In this document: piece by piece, positions 5,915 to 6,417 of the stretch
How positions within the stretch are numbered: the first letter of the stretch is position 1
How the letters are laid out: each line of letters begins with the position of its first letter
Source of the DNA: Verrucomicrobiota bacterium
GTDB lineage: Bacteria; Verrucomicrobiota; Verrucomicrobiia; Chthoniobacterales; UBA10450
Length of the DNA stretch: 6,417 nucleotides
NCBI GenBank assembly: GCA_003219995.1
Contig: QHRC01000217.1
Coordinates: forward strand, 1 to 6,417
Reading direction: 5' to 3'
Notes under the pieces: generated by a model
What the model saw: only the letters and a program-made list of their open reading frames with translations
What the model was told of the DNA's origin: nothing
The model's database searches: none
Position numbers and translations under genes: made by a program

Positions 5915-5932
5915 TCCTCATCCTTCATCCTT
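5904..5932 (-). repeat. Right inverted repeat, carrying RBS and start codon
   Basis: Inverted partner of 5521-5549 (26 of 29 identical). On the minus strand it begins AAGGATGAAGGATGAGGAAT, continues into GAGCGATGA, and so contains both an AAGG ribosome site and the ATG at 5914 of the four-helix-bundle gene. Its outer edge is 3 bases from the dxs stop codon. Confidence 0.85.
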
Positions 5933-5935
5933 TGC

Positions 5936-6417
5936 TTAGGCTGCGGTCGAGCGCGGCGATGATTTTTTTTGCAAAAGCGGCAGCACTTTCTCGACCAGCG
6001 CATCGGCGGTGATTCCGTGTTTTTTGCGCAGAATCGGAATTGTTCCGTGCTCGATGAATTCGTCCGGCCAACCGATGCGCACGACCGGCGTGTTGATTCG
6101 CTGGGAATGCAAATGCTCCATCACGGAGCAGCCGAAGCCGTTGAATAAAACGTGGTCTTCGATCGTGCAGACGACTTCGACGCCCCGCGCGAAAAATTCG
6201 AGGGTACCGGTGTCGAGCGGTTTGATCCAGCGCGGATTAATCAGCGCGACAGAAATCCCTTTTTCTTCCAGTTTGCGTACCGCTTCTTCGGCAACTTCGA
6301 ACATATTCCCCAAACCGAAAATCGCAACGTCACGACCATGCTGCACCACTTCGGCCTTTCCGATCTCGAGAAGTTTCGGCTCCGGTTTGATTTGAGCGCC
6401 TGGACCGGAACCTCGCG
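5936..6417 (-). CDS. dxs: 1-deoxy-D-xylulose-5-phosphate synthase, C-terminal part (5' end outside window)
   Basis: DXS condenses pyruvate and glyceraldehyde 3-phosphate using thiamine diphosphate, the first step of the MEP isoprenoid pathway and a branch point to thiamine and pyridoxal. The 159 visible residues are the end of the pyrimidine-binding domain and the transketolase C-terminal domain. Landmarks are RGSGPG near the window edge, LLEIGKAEVVQHGRDVAIFGLG, the INPRWIKPLD strand, TIEDHVLFNGFGCSVMEHL, and WPDEFIEHGTIPILRKKHGIT close to the end. These match DXS rather than other transketolases, notably the FIEHG motif. The frame runs off the window, so the active-site His and the ThDP-binding GDG motif are not visible; a GTG at 6349 is internal. 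The gene is followed on the same strand by the four-helix-bundle cassette and the broken ABC ATPase gene. It looks intact in the visible part. Confidence 0.94.
   Translation of the reverse strand, partial: RGSGPGAQIKPEPKLLEIGKAEVVQHGRDVAIFGLGNMFEVAEEAVRKLEEKGISVALINPRWIKPLDTGTLEFFARGVEVVCTIEDHVLFNGFGCSVMEHLHSQRINTPVVRIGWPDEFIEHGTIPILRKKHGITADALVEKVLPLLQKKSSPRSTAA

Larger units (their letters stand above)
5521..5932. mobile_element. Putative repeat-bounded cassette carrying a four-helix-bundle gene
   Basis: A 412-base unit consists of two 29-base inverted repeats and a single gene between them. It fits exactly between the dxs stop codon (5936) and the ABC ATPase start (5517), with 3 bases spare on each side. 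No transposase is present and no target-site duplication is clear in the flanks (ATAAG on the left, TGCTTAG on the right). It could be a non-autonomous mobile cassette moved in trans, or a gene sitting between two runs of the same 7-base microsatellite. The first reading is an inference from layout alone. Confidence 0.4.

Noticed and set aside
5521..5932. Diversity-generating retroelement with an Avd-like accessory protein
   Set aside because: The protein shares the four-helix-bundle fold with Avd, but there is no reverse transcriptase and no template/variable repeat pair in the window.

Overview
The window looks like chromosomal DNA of a Gram-negative-type bacterium, most plausibly a soil Verrucomicrobiota (Chthoniobacterales-like). 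That placement rests on protein style, on the purine-rich 'GGATGA' repeats around a four-helix-bundle gene, and on recall. No rRNA or phylogenetic marker was tested. Most of the window is housekeeping: c-di-AMP synthesis, elongasome, condensin and isoprenoid genes. No CRISPR array, tRNA or rRNA was seen.

Left part (1-1402). The 3' end of a diadenylate cyclase gene (cdaA) enters on the + strand. Its last 113 bases overlap, in another frame, a 49-residue ORF with one hydrophobic helix that looks like the membrane anchor of CdaR, the usual CdaA partner, without any YbbR domains. Converging on it from the right is a SprT-like zinc metalloprotease gene with a good promoter and Shine-Dalgarno (SD) site. 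A non-coding, partly AT-rich gap separates it from the divergent rodA gene.

Middle part (1403-4500, + strand). rodA (SEDS peptidoglycan glycosyltransferase), scpA (condensin kleisin), an atypical extended SDR protein and a small putative winged-helix protein follow each other closely, with scpA and the SDR gene overlapping by 41 bases. The first three look like one transcription unit; scpB is not next to scpA.

Right part (4497-6417, - strand). Read in transcription order this holds the 3' end of dxs (first step of the MEP isoprenoid pathway), a small four-helix-bundle (23S rRNA intervening-sequence protein family) gene between 29-base inverted repeats matching at 26 of 29 positions, and a COG4586-type ABC ATPase gene broken by a frameshift just before Walker B. 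The missing bases fit an 8-base deletion between short direct repeats. No permease gene follows the ATPase.

The observations most worth a second look are the overlapping CdaR-anchor-like ORF, the repeat-bounded four-helix-bundle cassette in which one repeat carries the gene's ribosome site and start codon, and the slippage-type lesion in the ABC ATPase.
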